From: Siphonodentalium dalli
Taxonomy: Eukaryota; Mollusca; Scaphopoda; Gadilida; Siphonodentaliidae
Assembly: GCA_032622095.1 (NCBI GenBank)
Contig: CP136061.1
Span: 23,934,991-23,998,990, forward strand
Length of the DNA: 64,000 nucleotides
Direction: 5' to 3'
Positions 36,801 to 49,134 of the stretch are shown here, one piece after another (positions within the stretch are counted from its first letter, which is position 1; each line of letters starts with the position of its first letter). The position numbers were made by a program, and so were the translations under genes. Below the pieces are notes generated by a model. It saw only the letters and a list, made by a program, of their open reading frames with translations, searched no databases and was not told the origin of the DNA.

Positions 36801-38190
36801 AAATATCCCATATATAGCCCACGAAATGCTTGTCAACATTCTAAATGTTTGGGTCCATTAAGTAAAAAAAATATCAGTTAAATCGTTTATAGGTTCACAT
36901 GCATGTATTGAACAAGTGTTTATTAGCGAACTGAATATTTAAATATGTAAATAAAACGATTTAACTGGCATCATGCGCCATTAGGTGCAAGTAATGATGG
37001 CCGTTATTTCGTTATATTTACCCAATTTAATAACAAAATGTTTAAATGTGTTAATATAACGAAATAACGGGCATCACGCACTATTAGGTGCATGTAACGA
37101 TGCCCGTTATTTCGTTATATTTACACGTTTCACGAACTGAATGGTTCAATTTGAACATAACGAAATAACGGCCATCATTCAGCGAGTTATATATCATTCG
37201 CTGCATAATTGCCGTTATTTCGTTATATTTACTTTTTAAGAACTGAATATTGAAATATGTACCTATATAACGAAATAACGGCCATAATCCACCGAATGGT
37301 TAGTTATAGTTACATATTTCATTTTTTATCTCACTAGGTTTAAATAATATACAGCGCCAATGCTTATAATTCCGATCGTGAAATATCCGACAACTAATTC
37401 TTGTCAATATACAATTTGAAATGTCTATACCCGCTGAAGCAAACAATATGTCCGCTATTTCGTTGCAGATACACCTTAATATATATCGGTCCCAGTCAAC
37501 AAATGTTGATATGATTTATACAGCCAAACTGTCAACAGTTGTAAATATGTATAAGTATTGAATATTTACGGTGTTAGACCCCCCCCCCCCCCACCTGTCG
37601 GCACGTCCCTGATGAGCGATAACAGCGCGTGCACTTGAACCAGAGAACGCATGCTTATATTTCCGAGCATGAAATATCCCATATATAGCCCACGAAATGC
37701 TTGTCAACATTCTAAATGTTTGGGTCCATTAAGTAAAAAAAATATCAGTTAAATCGTTTATAGGTTCACATGCATGTATTGAACAAGTGTTTATTAGCGA
37801 ACTGAATATTTAAATATGTAAATAAAACGATTTAACTGGCATCATGCGCCATTAGGTGCAAGTAATGATGGCCGTTATTTCGTTATATTTACCCAATTTA
37901 ATAACAAAATGTTTAAATGTGTTAATATAACGAAATAACGGGCATCACGCACTATTAGGTGCATGTAACGATGCCCGTTATTTCGTTATATATATATTTA
38001 CACGTTTCAAGAACTGAATAGTTAAATATGAAAATATAACGAAATAACGGCCATCATTCAGAGTTATCATTCTCTGCATAATTGCCGTTATTTCGTTCTA
38101 TTAACTTTTTAAGAACTGAATATTGAAATATGTAACTATAATGAAATAACGACCACGATCCACCGAGTGATTAGTTATAGTTACAAGGAA
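33840..38190. repeat. ~870-bp satellite, about 4 full and 2 partial copies
   Basis: Landmarks such as ACCTGTCGGCACGTCCCTGA recur at about 34113, 34982, 35849, 36721 and 37593. Within each unit, TAACGAAATAACGG(C/G) and its complement CCGTTATTTCGTTA alternate about seven times. A poly-C tract of variable length precedes ACCTGTCGG. Inner units are nearly identical; the first and last are diverged. It has no coding capacity. Confidence 0.95.
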
Positions 38191-38199
38191 GCAGGCCTA

Positions 38200-39780
38200 A
38201 TTTTCAAGAAATACGGTCCATTTGTTCATTGTATACACACAAACTACGATTTCGGTTATGAATTGTAACTGTTGGCAATCTAGTGTGTGTACTGTTCCGG
38301 CCCGACAACACAAATCATTATACTTCCGGTTATAAAAATTGTTCGCTCAGTGTTCTGTTCTAAATGTTAACTTTTTTTTCAGGAGTATATGCTTACAGAC
38401 GGAGTCGGGCGACACTGATGTAACTGAGAACAAGAAGAAGAAGAAGAAGAAGAGAATATTATATAAAAAGTCTTTAACAAATGTTGTGTTTACTATTTCT
38501 TTGCCCTTGCGATCATACCGGAATGTACACTCACAATTGTCTGACAATTCCCGTTCCCCGGAAAGTGGTCCGTTTCCAAAACCAACTTTTACCTGTGATC
38601 TCACGGGGACAGCCGATAGCGCACGTGATAACTAGTTCGGACATAAACAAATATGGCGACATGATCGGCGGGGTTAAAGTACGAGAGAGCCGTGTGACTT
38701 TCAATGTAAAACCCACATAATAAGTAATGACTATTTGTAAAAAAAAAAATCCATTTATTACCCACCCAAAAAGAAAATAAACCCAACCTTACTGTATTAT
38801 ATCACACATATACAATTTGACCATGTTCAATCCAAGCAGCATAAACTTCACAACATTGTCCAGTACATTAAGGTTGTAAAACCAACAAATATGATCGACC
38901 CTCCCAAAATCAACAAACTTAAAATGTTTGAATAATACGCTAGATTGTGAGCGCACCCTTAGGATCAGGGGTTACGGTGAAGTTGGAAATATTGGTTTAT
39001 TTTGAGACTCACATTGTCACTAGTCATGTTGATTAATGAGAGGGGTTGCATTACTACCGGCACGGGCCAGTGCACTGCTATAGTCTTCTTATACACAATA
39101 CCATATTAGAATAATCCAAGAAGAATCATACGTTGATAAACTTCATTCGACTTCAACATCTATCAGAACACAACGCGAGTATGTCGAACACAATAACGCT
39201 TGAAAGCAATACCAAGCAGTGGGTCAAATCTATCACCACCTGATGAATAGAACATGTCAGTTCACATCAAACTGCCACATTTATCCCGTGAAACACGATG
39301 GATATCATTGGTAGGTCAGACACAAGTTATTGTGACCCTAATCATACCAATCTTACACGTCGTGACTTTGTAATATTCCGATTCCATGTCATTTTTGGCC
39401 AATTTGCATACGCAGGACTACGCGTACATGATCCAACTATGAAATCATGCCGTGTGTTTTTTTTTCTTTTCATTGTTTGTATCCCACAACATTAATATTA
39501 ACCAACATGTATATCAGTCACCAGATTAGTTCAACATGTTTGCCAATATTATTGGGTCTTCGTTAACAGTATTGTCTGCCGTGTCTTATATTAGCCTTTG
39601 CTGTATATATATATAATGTATACCTCCTATCAACTGCTTTGTTTACATATACTCATGCTGTGAATATTTATGCTTTTTGAATTAATATATATGTATGACA
39701 AGGATGTGCGAGAAGGGACGACAAAGAAACAACACTTCTGTGTGATTCAACTAATTGGAAAATTAAAAACCAGGGGCAAG
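38200..39780. other. No gene seen; (AAG)n and a satellite fragment
   Basis: An (AAG)n run lies at about 38431-38453. At 38695-38745 TTTCAATGTAAAACCCACATAATAAGTAATGACT matches a part of the 25288-26375 tandem repeat. Overlapping frames on both strands around 38350-38720 have no recognisable domain. Confidence 0.45.
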
Positions 39781-39814
39781 CGAGATAACTCTAAATTTAA
39801 CATATGCACTATTG

Positions 39815-42800
39815 ATGGCTACCGATAGAATAACTCTTGGTGAGCTCCAGGGTGACAATTACAATTTCGCATCTATTTATAAGGGAGATGACTGCGATGA
39901 AAGCACCATTTATGACATAATTAATCATTCTTCAGAATATTACGCTCCATCAAAAATAAAAGAAAAAATACCATCTAATGGGAAGACGAAGACCTTTCTG
40001 GGTCTAAACTGTCGAAGTTTGAAGGCAAACTGGAACTCGTTTGTAGATCTTCTCTGCAACATTCAACCACAGTCATGCGGAAACATATTCGATGTTATCG
40101 CACTCTCCGAAGTCTTTAAAATTAGAGATACTCACTCATTAGAAGGGTACCACCCCTTTGAATATAAATCTAGACCAGATGATGACGATGGACACGGAGG
40201 CATCGGACTCTTTATAAAAAGCAATCTAAAATATAAACTGCGTCCTGATCTGTCGATATTTATTCCCCATGTAATCGAAACTTTGTTTGTAGAAATACAC
40301 ACAGGAAAGAATAAATCGTATGTCGTTGGATCCATATACATACCAATTAGTGCTCCATTAGCTGACATCTCGGAATTTTCGGACCAACTTGATAATATTA
40401 TCATAAAAATAAACGAATCTAATTCTAAAGCATATCTTATAGGTGACTACAACATTGACTTATTACACACAAATAATCATAATAAAACCAGTGAATTCGT
40501 TAGCAAAATGTTCGAACGAGGATTTATACCATTGATAACCAAACCAACGAGGGTAACTGAGTTCTCAGCAACTTTAATTGATCATATATACACAAATAAC
40601 ATATCAAACTGTAAATTCACCAGCGGAATAATACTAACAGACGTTTCCGATCACTTTGGTACGTTCCATATTGAGACCAATACTACATGCGAAACATTGT
40701 CAGAAAATAACTCAACGCTAATACCAACTCGGATAATGTCAGAAAACAACTTCAGAAAGTTTAAAAGTATACTAAACAGCTATTCGTTTGAAGAAGTATT
40801 CAGATGCCGAGATGTTAATCTCGCATATAACTCGTTCCTTAATATTTATTCACTTGCTCAAGAGGAGGCATTTCCCTTAATAACCAAAAAACTGCCAAAT
40901 AAATATATTAAACGCGAACCTTGGATGACAACGGGTCTACTAAAATCGTCAATAGAAAAACATAAAATATATATCAAAAAATTAAAAATTCCAACCAACC
41001 AAAACATTGACAAATATAAGAATTACTGTCGAATATACAATCAGCTAAGAAGAAAATGTAAAAACCAATATTACGACCATGCACTAAAAGAAAACCAATC
41101 TAACATGAGACGAACATGGTCAATATTGAAAGACGCATTAAAGATGTCTCATGACACACTTAAAATTCCAACTGAATTCCTAGTAAATGGAACCACGAAC
41201 ATAACCGACCCAATATCGATAGCATGTACTTTCAACAACTACTTTTCAGACATAGGTCGAAAAATTAATAGCTCAATTTCACCTCGACCAGGTTTGGACT
41301 ATACAACTTACTTATCGAATAACAACAAATCGAATTTCTTCATGTTTCCTACAAATTCAGATGAAGTGCTCAAGTTGAGTTCAAATTTATCCAGCAAGTC
41401 ATCTACGGACTTCAATAATGTTTCTGTAAAGTTAATGAAACGAACAATTAATGAAACCGTCGACCCGCTAACCCATATTTTCAATCTTTCCTTCACACAA
41501 GGTGTTGTACCAGAGCAAATGAAAATTTCAAAAATTGTGCCAATCTATAAAAACGGTGATCTCGATCGAATTGAGAACTACAGACCCATCAGTATTTTAC
41601 CAGCATTCTCCAAAATGCTGGAAAAACTAATGTATCAGCGGCTATCATCTTTTTTGACCAAGCATCATATACTACACGAAAACCAATATGGTTTTCGTAA
41701 AAACCACTCTACTGTCCACCCCCTGATCCACCTTCTAGACGAAGTTGCGAATAGCAACGACAAAAAAACCCGTGACTCAACATTGGCTGTCTTCATAGAC
41801 CTATCAAAGGCATTTGACACAATTAATCATGATATTTTACTCCACAAATTAAAGCACAATGGAATACGCGGCTTAGCATACGAATGGTTTAAAAGCTACC
41901 TATCGGAACGAAAACACTATGTTAATCTTTATGGAGTTAACTCTGGAATGTTGGCAATGAAATATGGTGTACCACAAGGGTACGTTCTTGGACCCTTGGT
42001 ATTTTTAGTTTACGTTAATGACATGCCGAACTGTACGTCCATTAAACTCCTCTCATTCGCCGATGACACTACTATGTGTACATCAGGAAATAACTGTGGC
42101 AAGATGCAGAATACAATTAACGGAGAACTAGAAAAACTTTTTAGATGGTGTTGCAGCAACAACCTATCAATTAATGAGTCTAAGAGTAAATACATGCTCA
42201 TACACCCCCAAAACAATGACTCAAAATGGAACGATATAAGGATACAACTGAATCGTAAAGAACTTACCCGTGTTGGAAACCAATACAAAGAAAAATCTCT
42301 TAAATTTCTCGGAGTGATCATAGACGAGAACCTCACATTCAAGTATCATATATCCATGATGACAAAAAAAAAATTCTCATGCCACATATTGCTTAAACAT
42401 GGCAAAACGATTTCTCCCCAAAAACGCACTCAAAACCCTTTATTTCGCTCTCATTCACAGTCATCTCATGTACGGCTTAATAATATGGGGCCATGCAACT
42501 ATAACAGGATCATTATTTAAGTTTCAAAAGAAAGCTATACGCATTATATGCAAGACGAAATATCGTAGCCACACCGAACCACTTTTTAAGAAGGAAAAGA
42601 TCCTCAAACTACACGATCTATATCATCTCCAAATCGCATTATTTATGTACAATTGGAAAAATAAAACTCTCCCATCATCATTCGAAAAAACATTCAAATA
42701 TACACCCATATCTACAACTAGACAAGCCGGAAGCTTGATGATGACAAAACCGAGAACAAATTTCTCACTAATACTTCCAAAACACGCTTTCCCCAATGTA

Positions 42801-42941
42801 TGGAACTGTTTGAACGCTTCGCTCAGAAATTCTCCAAATAAAACACAATTCAAAAAGTCTATCACCAATAATCTATTATCACAATATAGTAATGATACTA
42901 TATGTAAAATTCGAGAATGTAAATCGTGCAGAGTAACAACT
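39815..42941 (+). mobile_element. CR1/Jockey-group LINE, ORF2-type polyprotein with one frameshift
   Basis: The first frame runs from ATG 39815 to 42520. The second, overlapping frame continues from about 42370 to 42941. They are separated by one frameshift at an A9 run (42364-42372). An apurinic-type endonuclease comes first: LNCRSLKANW (~residue 67), ALSEV, GDYNID (210-215) and SDHFGTF. Reverse transcriptase follows: PIYKNGDLDRIENYRPIS, FIDLSKAFDTINH, GVPQGYVLGP (the usual S is Y) and the catalytic FADDT at 748-752. The C-terminal part has HSHLMYGLIIWG and VWNCLNASLRN. The enzyme nicks target DNA and copies its own RNA there. No gag-like ORF1 is seen upstream. Assignment within the CR1/L2/Jockey group is by motif only. 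Confidence 0.85.
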
Positions 42942-43211
42942 TGAAATCACTGACCTTGTTATTGACATGGCCCAACAAGTATGAGTCACCGAGGCACCCT
43001 CACCTTTTTGGGGCGATTTAATAATACGTATATTTTCATGCACGCGTACATAATTAGCTTAGCTCCAACATTAAACACATATTCGAATGTCAGACTGCCC
43101 TACAGGATAAGAAGATTTACCACTGACAAACCCTTCCACGCTCATCCTTGTTGTAAATACTCATTATTCAGCAATGAACGCTATCTCAATCATACATGTA
43201 ATGTTATATTA

Positions 43212-43255
43212 CAGGGGTGGCAGGAAGACGGCCTGTACTGGCCATGCCACCCCTG
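43212..43255 (+). other. 3'-UTR stem-loop of the CR1-group LINE
   Basis: CAGGGGTGGCA pairs with TGCCACCCCTG across a 22-base loop that itself contains GGCC..GGCC. It lies between the ORF end and the presumed 3' end (ATTCAAACTG ATTCAAAC near 43316-43335). Such hairpins near LINE 3' ends are often the RT recognition site; here that role is inferred. Confidence 0.5.
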
Positions 43256-43337
43256 CACATGTAAATATGTATACATATAATTATATAATACTGTATTGTA
43301 TTAATGTGCAAATAAACATTCAAACTGATTCAAACAG

Positions 43338-43533
43338 CCACGACGACAACCACGACTACAACCGCGACTACGACTACACCCACGACTACACCCACGACTA
43401 CAACCACGACTACAACCACGACCACGACAACAACAACAACAGCAACGACGACAACAACAACTCCAGATGGTAAATACTCTCTTAAAGACGTACATGTAAT
43501 GTGTTTTATTTTATTTTAGTCAACCCTGCTTGA
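43338..43533 (+). pseudogene. Threonine-rich terminal exons of a second secreted-family gene (5' part missing)
   Basis: After an acceptor-like AACAG, 132 bases (43338-43469) of ACG/ACT/ACA/ACC codons run to a donor, GATG|GTAAAT. After TTATTTTAG, the next exon starts at 43520 and stops at 43531-43533. In the Thr frame the end reads TPDVNPA-stop, close to the HNYVNPK-stop of the gene at 24707-25312. This suggests a paralogue that still has its last intron. The upstream signal peptide, PAN-like and EGF-like exons are not seen; the CR1-group LINE ends immediately 5' of the exon. The alternative His-Asp-Tyr-Asn frame reads further (QPCLMSQYPGTCNC) and cannot be excluded. Confidence 0.4.
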
Positions 43534-44646
43534 TGAGCCAGTACCCAGGTACTTGTAATTGTAACCATATTAATGTTACCTATCGGGAAGAAAACACATC
43601 TGAAATACGAAAAATTGTAGATACATGTATATATTCCCTATATAATAGCACTCCCATGTTTCATTTCACTAAGTCGGAATTCTCAGACACTATATTTATT
43701 AGATATGACAAACATATACAGTGGACATAACAGGTAGAACACACAGCCATGGGGGATACATGTTTAGAGATTTTACTATGTCTCTAGTCTGAAAACAAGT
43801 CACAAACACATGATCCTACCAGAAACAATTCTTTGTATCCACTGTTATTTACTGTGATTGGTAAACATGAAATGTGATAATGAATCATGTGAGAAGAAAG
43901 AGGAATGAATTATGCCTCATAAAACGTGATTCGTTAGCTATTATCTTGAATCAGACTTCTAACAAAGACAATTAATATTTCATCAAATTACGAACAGCAT
44001 CCTAGAGTCTGAATGTAATTTGGTATGGAGGTTTGCCATCACAATTGCGTTCAAAATACTACACAATGACATTGTTTCCACTCTCATTTTGTCTGAGATA
44101 CCATCCTCAGTTTGTCGTGATTTTAGTTTATCAGGTTTGATAACTCAAACAGATGTGAACCGATTTCAATATATTTTTGAATTCATGTAGGGTTTACCCA
44201 ATCATTACAGGCGAAACAAAGACAAAGCCACATCAGAAAACGAATAAACCTCAGTGGAAAGCCACATTGGTGGGGATACTCTGGTGGTGCACTTGTGCGC
44301 CTTATTACTTATTCCCTGTTGGAAAATATATACTTAGCTAACATAAAGAGTGTTGTAGTGTGGCTTCCAAGACACACGTTCCACACACTGCACCACGATC
44401 AAAAATGGCCACCGTCCAGATGGGTTAAAATGCTGAGGCAGTTGTGTACGAAAAACAGAAGGCCACTTGGGTTAATTGGTTTATCAATACGGCACGTGTG
44501 GCATCACGGAAGGATAAACATCGAGCATGTGTCTATCATTCTATTGCGCACCGGCACTCGTGTCATATCAACAAGCCCATTAACACATTCGTGTCGTTCT
44601 GTGTATACATACATAGCCTATGCCCTAGCTACATCCACCAGTATGT

Positions 44647-44660
44647 AAACATATTACTGC
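44647..44660. repeat. Left target-site duplication of the Tx1/L1-like LINE
   Basis: AAACATATTACTGC occurs here and again at 58443-58456, directly outside the two ends of the LINE. A perfect 14-base match at these positions is the expected result of target-primed insertion. Confidence 0.85.
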
Positions 44661-45452
44661 CTTTCATTTTTATTTTTCAATCTCCATGGGTCCACGAGTT
44701 CGAGGCTGGCGGCAAGATTTTTCAGTGCGTCTTTTGAGTTTGGATTATTAATGTTGTTGTAATTGAAGGTATCAAGTTCTTGATCTTGCGAGATGTTCCA
44801 GTCACCACATATGATTATTTGAGTATTACCGATGTCTAAAAGCAGTTTGTTGATATTTTTATAAAAAGTTGGATTATCGTCATTCGGGCCATAGATTGTC
44901 ACGAGACTGAATCTAATTTTTTCGATCGATATATCTAATATAATGTAGTTCCCTTCTGAATCCCGTGTCGTGTCATGTAGTTCATATTCGAAGTTATTAT
45001 TAAAGAGGAATGCCACCCCACGGGATTGAGACGAGTAAGAGGCCATTACTGTTTTGAATCCCCTTTCTGCTTCAATGTATTTTTCCATGGCTTTGGTGAA
45101 ATGAGTGTCCTGTAGACAATATATTGAAGCTTTTTTTATCTCGAAGGTGATGGAACAGATCTCGGCGTTTTTCGTTTTGGTTAAGCCCTCGGCAGTTTAG
45201 AGAAATTATTTCGATATTAGACATAGGAAAGTACAAGTACGCAGACGTATCGGCCAATCTCCATGCAACATATTATTAACAAGTGTCTATGTAATGCATA
45301 TTTTGAATGATGTGTATACACAATATAAATGGTACCAGTTTCAGCAGACACACTCTGTGGAGGGGGGTAGGTAATAACATATCTATGTACAAATGATATA
45401 ACAATACAAATAGTCCGGCACGTGGGCGCCATTTTTAATGGCCTCCACCCGC
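44661..45452 (-). pseudogene. Tx1/L1-like LINE, inverted 5' part with endonuclease domain
   Basis: On the minus strand the sequence encodes an apurinic-type endonuclease: IEIISLNCRGLNQ, RGVAFLFNN, TIYGPNDD, IICGDWN, then LVDPWRLKNKNER. One frameshift separates the first ~40 residues from the rest, at an A-run near 45130. The frame ends at 44661, exactly at the target duplication. The missing continuation (YTW..SPIKMARLDFF) is found in the opposite orientation from about 54600. The two pieces therefore belong to one LINE copy whose 5' part was inverted on insertion. Its 5' UTR continues beyond the MULE insertion at 54207-54597. It is inactive because of the inversion and frameshifts. Confidence 0.8.
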
Positions 45453-45458
45453 CCTTCA

Positions 45459-45916
45459 GGAATCACTGAACTAAATGTTTTCCCATAGGCGACAGTGTTA
45501 ACGTTTCAGCCATATTCACAGAATTTCAGCCTCCGAGCCATTCCAGTGATGTTTACCCAGTTAGACTGACACCAGATCATCCTGAAAATGCAAGAAAAAC
45601 CATAGGTCGAGTGTTTACTTTTCGAAATAATTCCTCAGGTGTAAGACAGGGTTATCCCGCAGCAAAATTTTACCTGGAAAAACCCAGAAATACCACAACT
45701 AGTTAAATAAATTTCACACTCACAAAAATCCTTTTCCCAATTAATTCACCAGTTTAAATTATTTAGATATGATGTACAAATCAAATAAACAAGATCTCAT
45801 CATTAAATAATGGATCACCTGTATGAGGTGAAGGCCATTCTTCAATTATCCTTCACCTTTAGGGTTCCACGGTGTATTCGATAGTGACTCTGGAACATAT
45901 TTAGCTCCCTGATTCC
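45459..45916. repeat. 458-bp terminal direct repeat, copy 1
   Basis: The repeat begins GGAATCACTGAACTAAATG and ends CATATTTAGCTCCCTGATTCC. The ends are imperfect inverted repeats of each other (20 of 25 positions). It recurs in the same orientation at 49600-50057 and 53743-54200 and looks identical in the lines compared. Outside it lies CCTTCAGG (45453-45460, overlapping the first GG), repeated after copy 3. Confidence 0.9.
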
Positions 45917-46614
45917 TATATATATGTACATATGCATTAAATGGCATTGCATACAGTATTTTATCCAGATATAGACCTTACTGAAACTAAAAATGAGTTC
46001 TAGCGGGCAGTATTGGTTCTATTTTTTCAATATGATGCCTCCCGAATATTAGTGTCAGTCATCAAAATAAACTTTTTTTTCTTTCTTTTTTTTCAATTTA
46101 ACTAGGTTTTTTATTTTGTACAATCTGAAATATGCGTTATTCCCATATACACCCTAATATTACTAAATTGAAGAGGAAATATTAAGCTACATTTTGAGAG
46201 GCATATCTTGACCAATTTTAACTCTTTTCCTTCAGAATTTGGCAATTTATAATAAAAATGGACCTAATTTAACAGAAAAATGGGAATTTAAAATACTTTA
46301 ATAGCAACATGAAGCAAGCTTCAGTCAATGGAAATATGTGAACAGCATGAAACTGTATTAGACTAAGCCTCAGGCATGAAATTGTATCAGATGGCATGGC
46401 ACACTCTGTTTAATTAGCACGAACAGTCCCAAGTTTGCATATGACTGTATCCTCAGGAGAAATAACAGGTTGTTCTGTATTACACAACAGTATCATATCC
46501 CAGCTCTTGTAAGCAAAGCAAATAATTCAACATCTCACTTTATGACTGGAATTTACTGAGACACTGACACAATAAACTCCTTGTTATAATTTGTGAGAAT
46601 TAATTGGCTCAATT

Positions 46615-46904
46615 ATGTCTAAAATCCCAAAATTACGCCGAATACAGCAATTAAAACAAACAGGTTTTTCGAGTTTAAGACAGCCTGATCACAAAAAAAT
46701 GCAGCCGGTGAATGATATTGTAATAGATAATGACAGTTGCAGATACGTAAGGGTACCAAAAGACAAATATGACATGGTTACCTCAGATATCGCCGCTCCA
46801 GTTCAACCAGCAGATAACCAAGAAACAACAGTAAAACTTCTACGACCTCTGATCAAGGAAACATCTGATGTCAAAGTTCTTGCTGGAAAGGAAACAGATA
46901 CATG
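46615..46904 (+). CDS. Mutator-like transposase, exon 1 (element copy 1)
   Basis: The ATG at 46615 opens 96 codons plus two bases, ending at donor ACATG|GTAAAT. Read through, the frame would stop at once (TGG TAA), and the exon joins the acceptor TTTTCAG at 47345 without loss of frame (TG+G = Trp). The N-terminus is basic (SKIPKLRRIQQLKQ), consistent with a nuclear-targeting or DNA-contact region. The rest has no recognisable domain. Confidence 0.75.
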
Positions 46905-47345
46905 GTAAATATACACATTCAACATTTACTTGCAATAAATTGTCTAAACTCATAATTAAAATTGAATAAATGATCCCCACTGTCACCATAAGAAGGATTA
47001 ACTCTCATTGATCTGCTTGAAAATGCTAATTAATGCATAAAAAGTAATAGGATTACCTCCCTTTGATTGAATTATCTCCCCAGAAGTGGCTTGCCCCCTA
47101 CATTCATATAGATATCACAGTATAATACAAACATCTTGTATAGTATACCACATCAGCTATCAGTGTCACTCAACAATTAAGAACTTAGCACAGTTACCCT
47201 CTCCCCCCCCCCCAACTACAAAATAATGGTCGAATATTTCTGTAATGCATGATATGCAAGATATAAACAACTGAATAGCCACAAATCAATTTAACAGATT
47301 TATCCCATTCATTTGGACTTGAATAGCTGTTTTTTTACTTTTCAG

Positions 47346-49104
47346 GGCTGAGAATGATACATATCGGCTTGTGCACGTCAAACGTATGACCGATATGTGG
47401 AATGACGTGTTTTCAGAGCATCGACACATCCATCCAAATTGTCTTGGGTATTTATCATATATTCCGGGTGCCGAAGACAGAAGAGGATTAGTCTGCAGAG
47501 AAAAAGTTGGCTGCAATATATGTAGCTACATTTCTAAGTACTTCATATTATACGATGAGATTGAAACTGGCAACAAAGGGCGGAAATCTGCCAGAATTAA
47601 TGAAGCCCTGCAGATTGCTCTTACACAGATGCCCATCGGAAATACCAATGTTCGAAAACTGTTGATGACGTGTAACATTCCACCACCGTCTGGGAGAGGC
47701 ATGCAAGCTGCATCAAACAAGGTGTGCAGACAAATAGTAGAGGTCAACACAGATGATTTGGGGCACAGACGTGAGGAACTGAAGGAAGTGAATAAATTGC
47801 GAAATGCGCAGAGTGATGTTATAAACATTGAATCGGATGGAATTTACTCAAATCCACTATATTCTGGAGTTGGACGAACACCATTCCAGCCTGCAACACA
47901 GTGTTCATACCTACATGTTGAAAACATGACCCACAAGAAACAAGTTATAGCACTCACAAACAAAAGCAAGCTGTGTGCAAACCATGGTAAACACAAAAAT
48001 GGAAATGACTGTTTGGCAAATTCTTCCAAATGCAGTGCTAATCTAAAATCAACTGACACAATTGGAAATGAGAAAGATTGGAACACTGAATGTTTAGAAC
48101 AGCTGAATTCCAGTGGTCTGTCTGTACATTACCTCACAACGGATCAAGACTCAAAACCATTCATGGGTGCAGAGCAGTTCTACGACTCCGGTAAATCATC
48201 CATCAAGCCTGAGCAACTGTATGACACTCGACATCTTACTGCAAGTATAAGGAAAAAAATAAAAAATTCTGTTCCTGTTATCGACATCATGCCCGGTAAA
48301 ACTAAAGCGGAGAGGAAGAAGGTATGCAATGGCTTCTCCGATGACTTAATGGCACGATGTAATAGCGAACTCAATAAGGCGCACAAACAATTTGGAGTGG
48401 ACACTACAAAGTTATTGTGTGCGCTGACATACATTGTTGACAGTATAGTGGACTGTTATCAGGGAAGACACAAACTGTGTGGACAATATTCGTTTGCCTG
48501 CAATTCAAAAGGGACTTGGCGCATAAAAAGCAGATACCTACAAAGCGATTTCAAAATAAATAGCTCCAAAGTATCCGAAGACAGACTCCGTGAGTGTGTG
48601 AACTGGCGACTTGGACGCGATGCAATGCTGAAAACAAAATTTGGGACGACAACCCAAAAATCTGAAGCTGTAAACAGAAGTATCAGGAGGTCTGTTCCGA
48701 GATCTACAACATTTTCTAGGAATTATACAGGGAGAGTTCACAGCGCGGTTCATTCAGTTAATAACGGTCCAGGCGAATCGATAGTCAAACTGTGCCAAAA
48801 GTGTTTGTGTCCTATATCACCCGGATCTCATTCTGCAAAACAGCTGAATCAATTGCAGAACAAATCGACACAAGATAAATTGAGACAAGAAACACCTGAC
48901 TTCAAAGCTAGGAGAAATAAACGTCGCTTCCAACTCTTCAAAAGTTATAAGGACATTCAGAATAATAAAGATGACACTTATGAGAAAGAAACATTACCGT
49001 TGAAAACACCAACCGAAATTAAAAATGCTCCCGCGGGTAAAAATAAACGAAAAATTAAACGTCGTCATGAGGACCACACATACAGTTTACGGAAAAAAAA
49101 CAAC
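47346..49104 (+). CDS. Mutator-like DDE transposase, exon 2 (element copy 1)
   Basis: With exon 1 this gives 683 codons, exactly in phase at a strong donor AAC|GTGAGT. Without splicing the frame runs on to 49233. The N-terminal part has VKRMTDMWNDV..H..H and CREKVGCNICSY, a zinc-ribbon-like pattern usual for this transposase group. Likely catalytic residues are D261 (NIESDGIYS), D363/D365 (LTTDQDSKPF) and E537 (TTTQKSEAVNRSI). The CQGRHKLCGQY-like histidine/cysteine block lies between the second D and E, and the tail is very basic. This order matches the invertebrate Mutator-like transposase domain (TQ--E--N motif). Its role is cutting and joining element ends. An in-phase acceptor CCTATAG|GAATCACTGAACTAA at the next terminal repeat would add only ESLN-stop. 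Confidence 0.8.
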
Positions 49105-49134
49105 GTGAGTAACATAATCTTACTTTTAAAATAT

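Noticed and set aside
43530-43730. 66-codon frame with QPCLMSQYPGTCNC
   Set aside because: It looks protein-like, but it fits the splice sites only if the upstream array is read as His-Asp-Tyr-Asn. The Thr frame with VNPA-stop agrees better with the paralogue. Kept as an alternative only.
47526-48753. Several 70-100 codon minus-strand frames within the transposase exon
   Set aside because: They are shadows of the transposase reading frame, have no motifs, and are repeated only because the element is duplicated.
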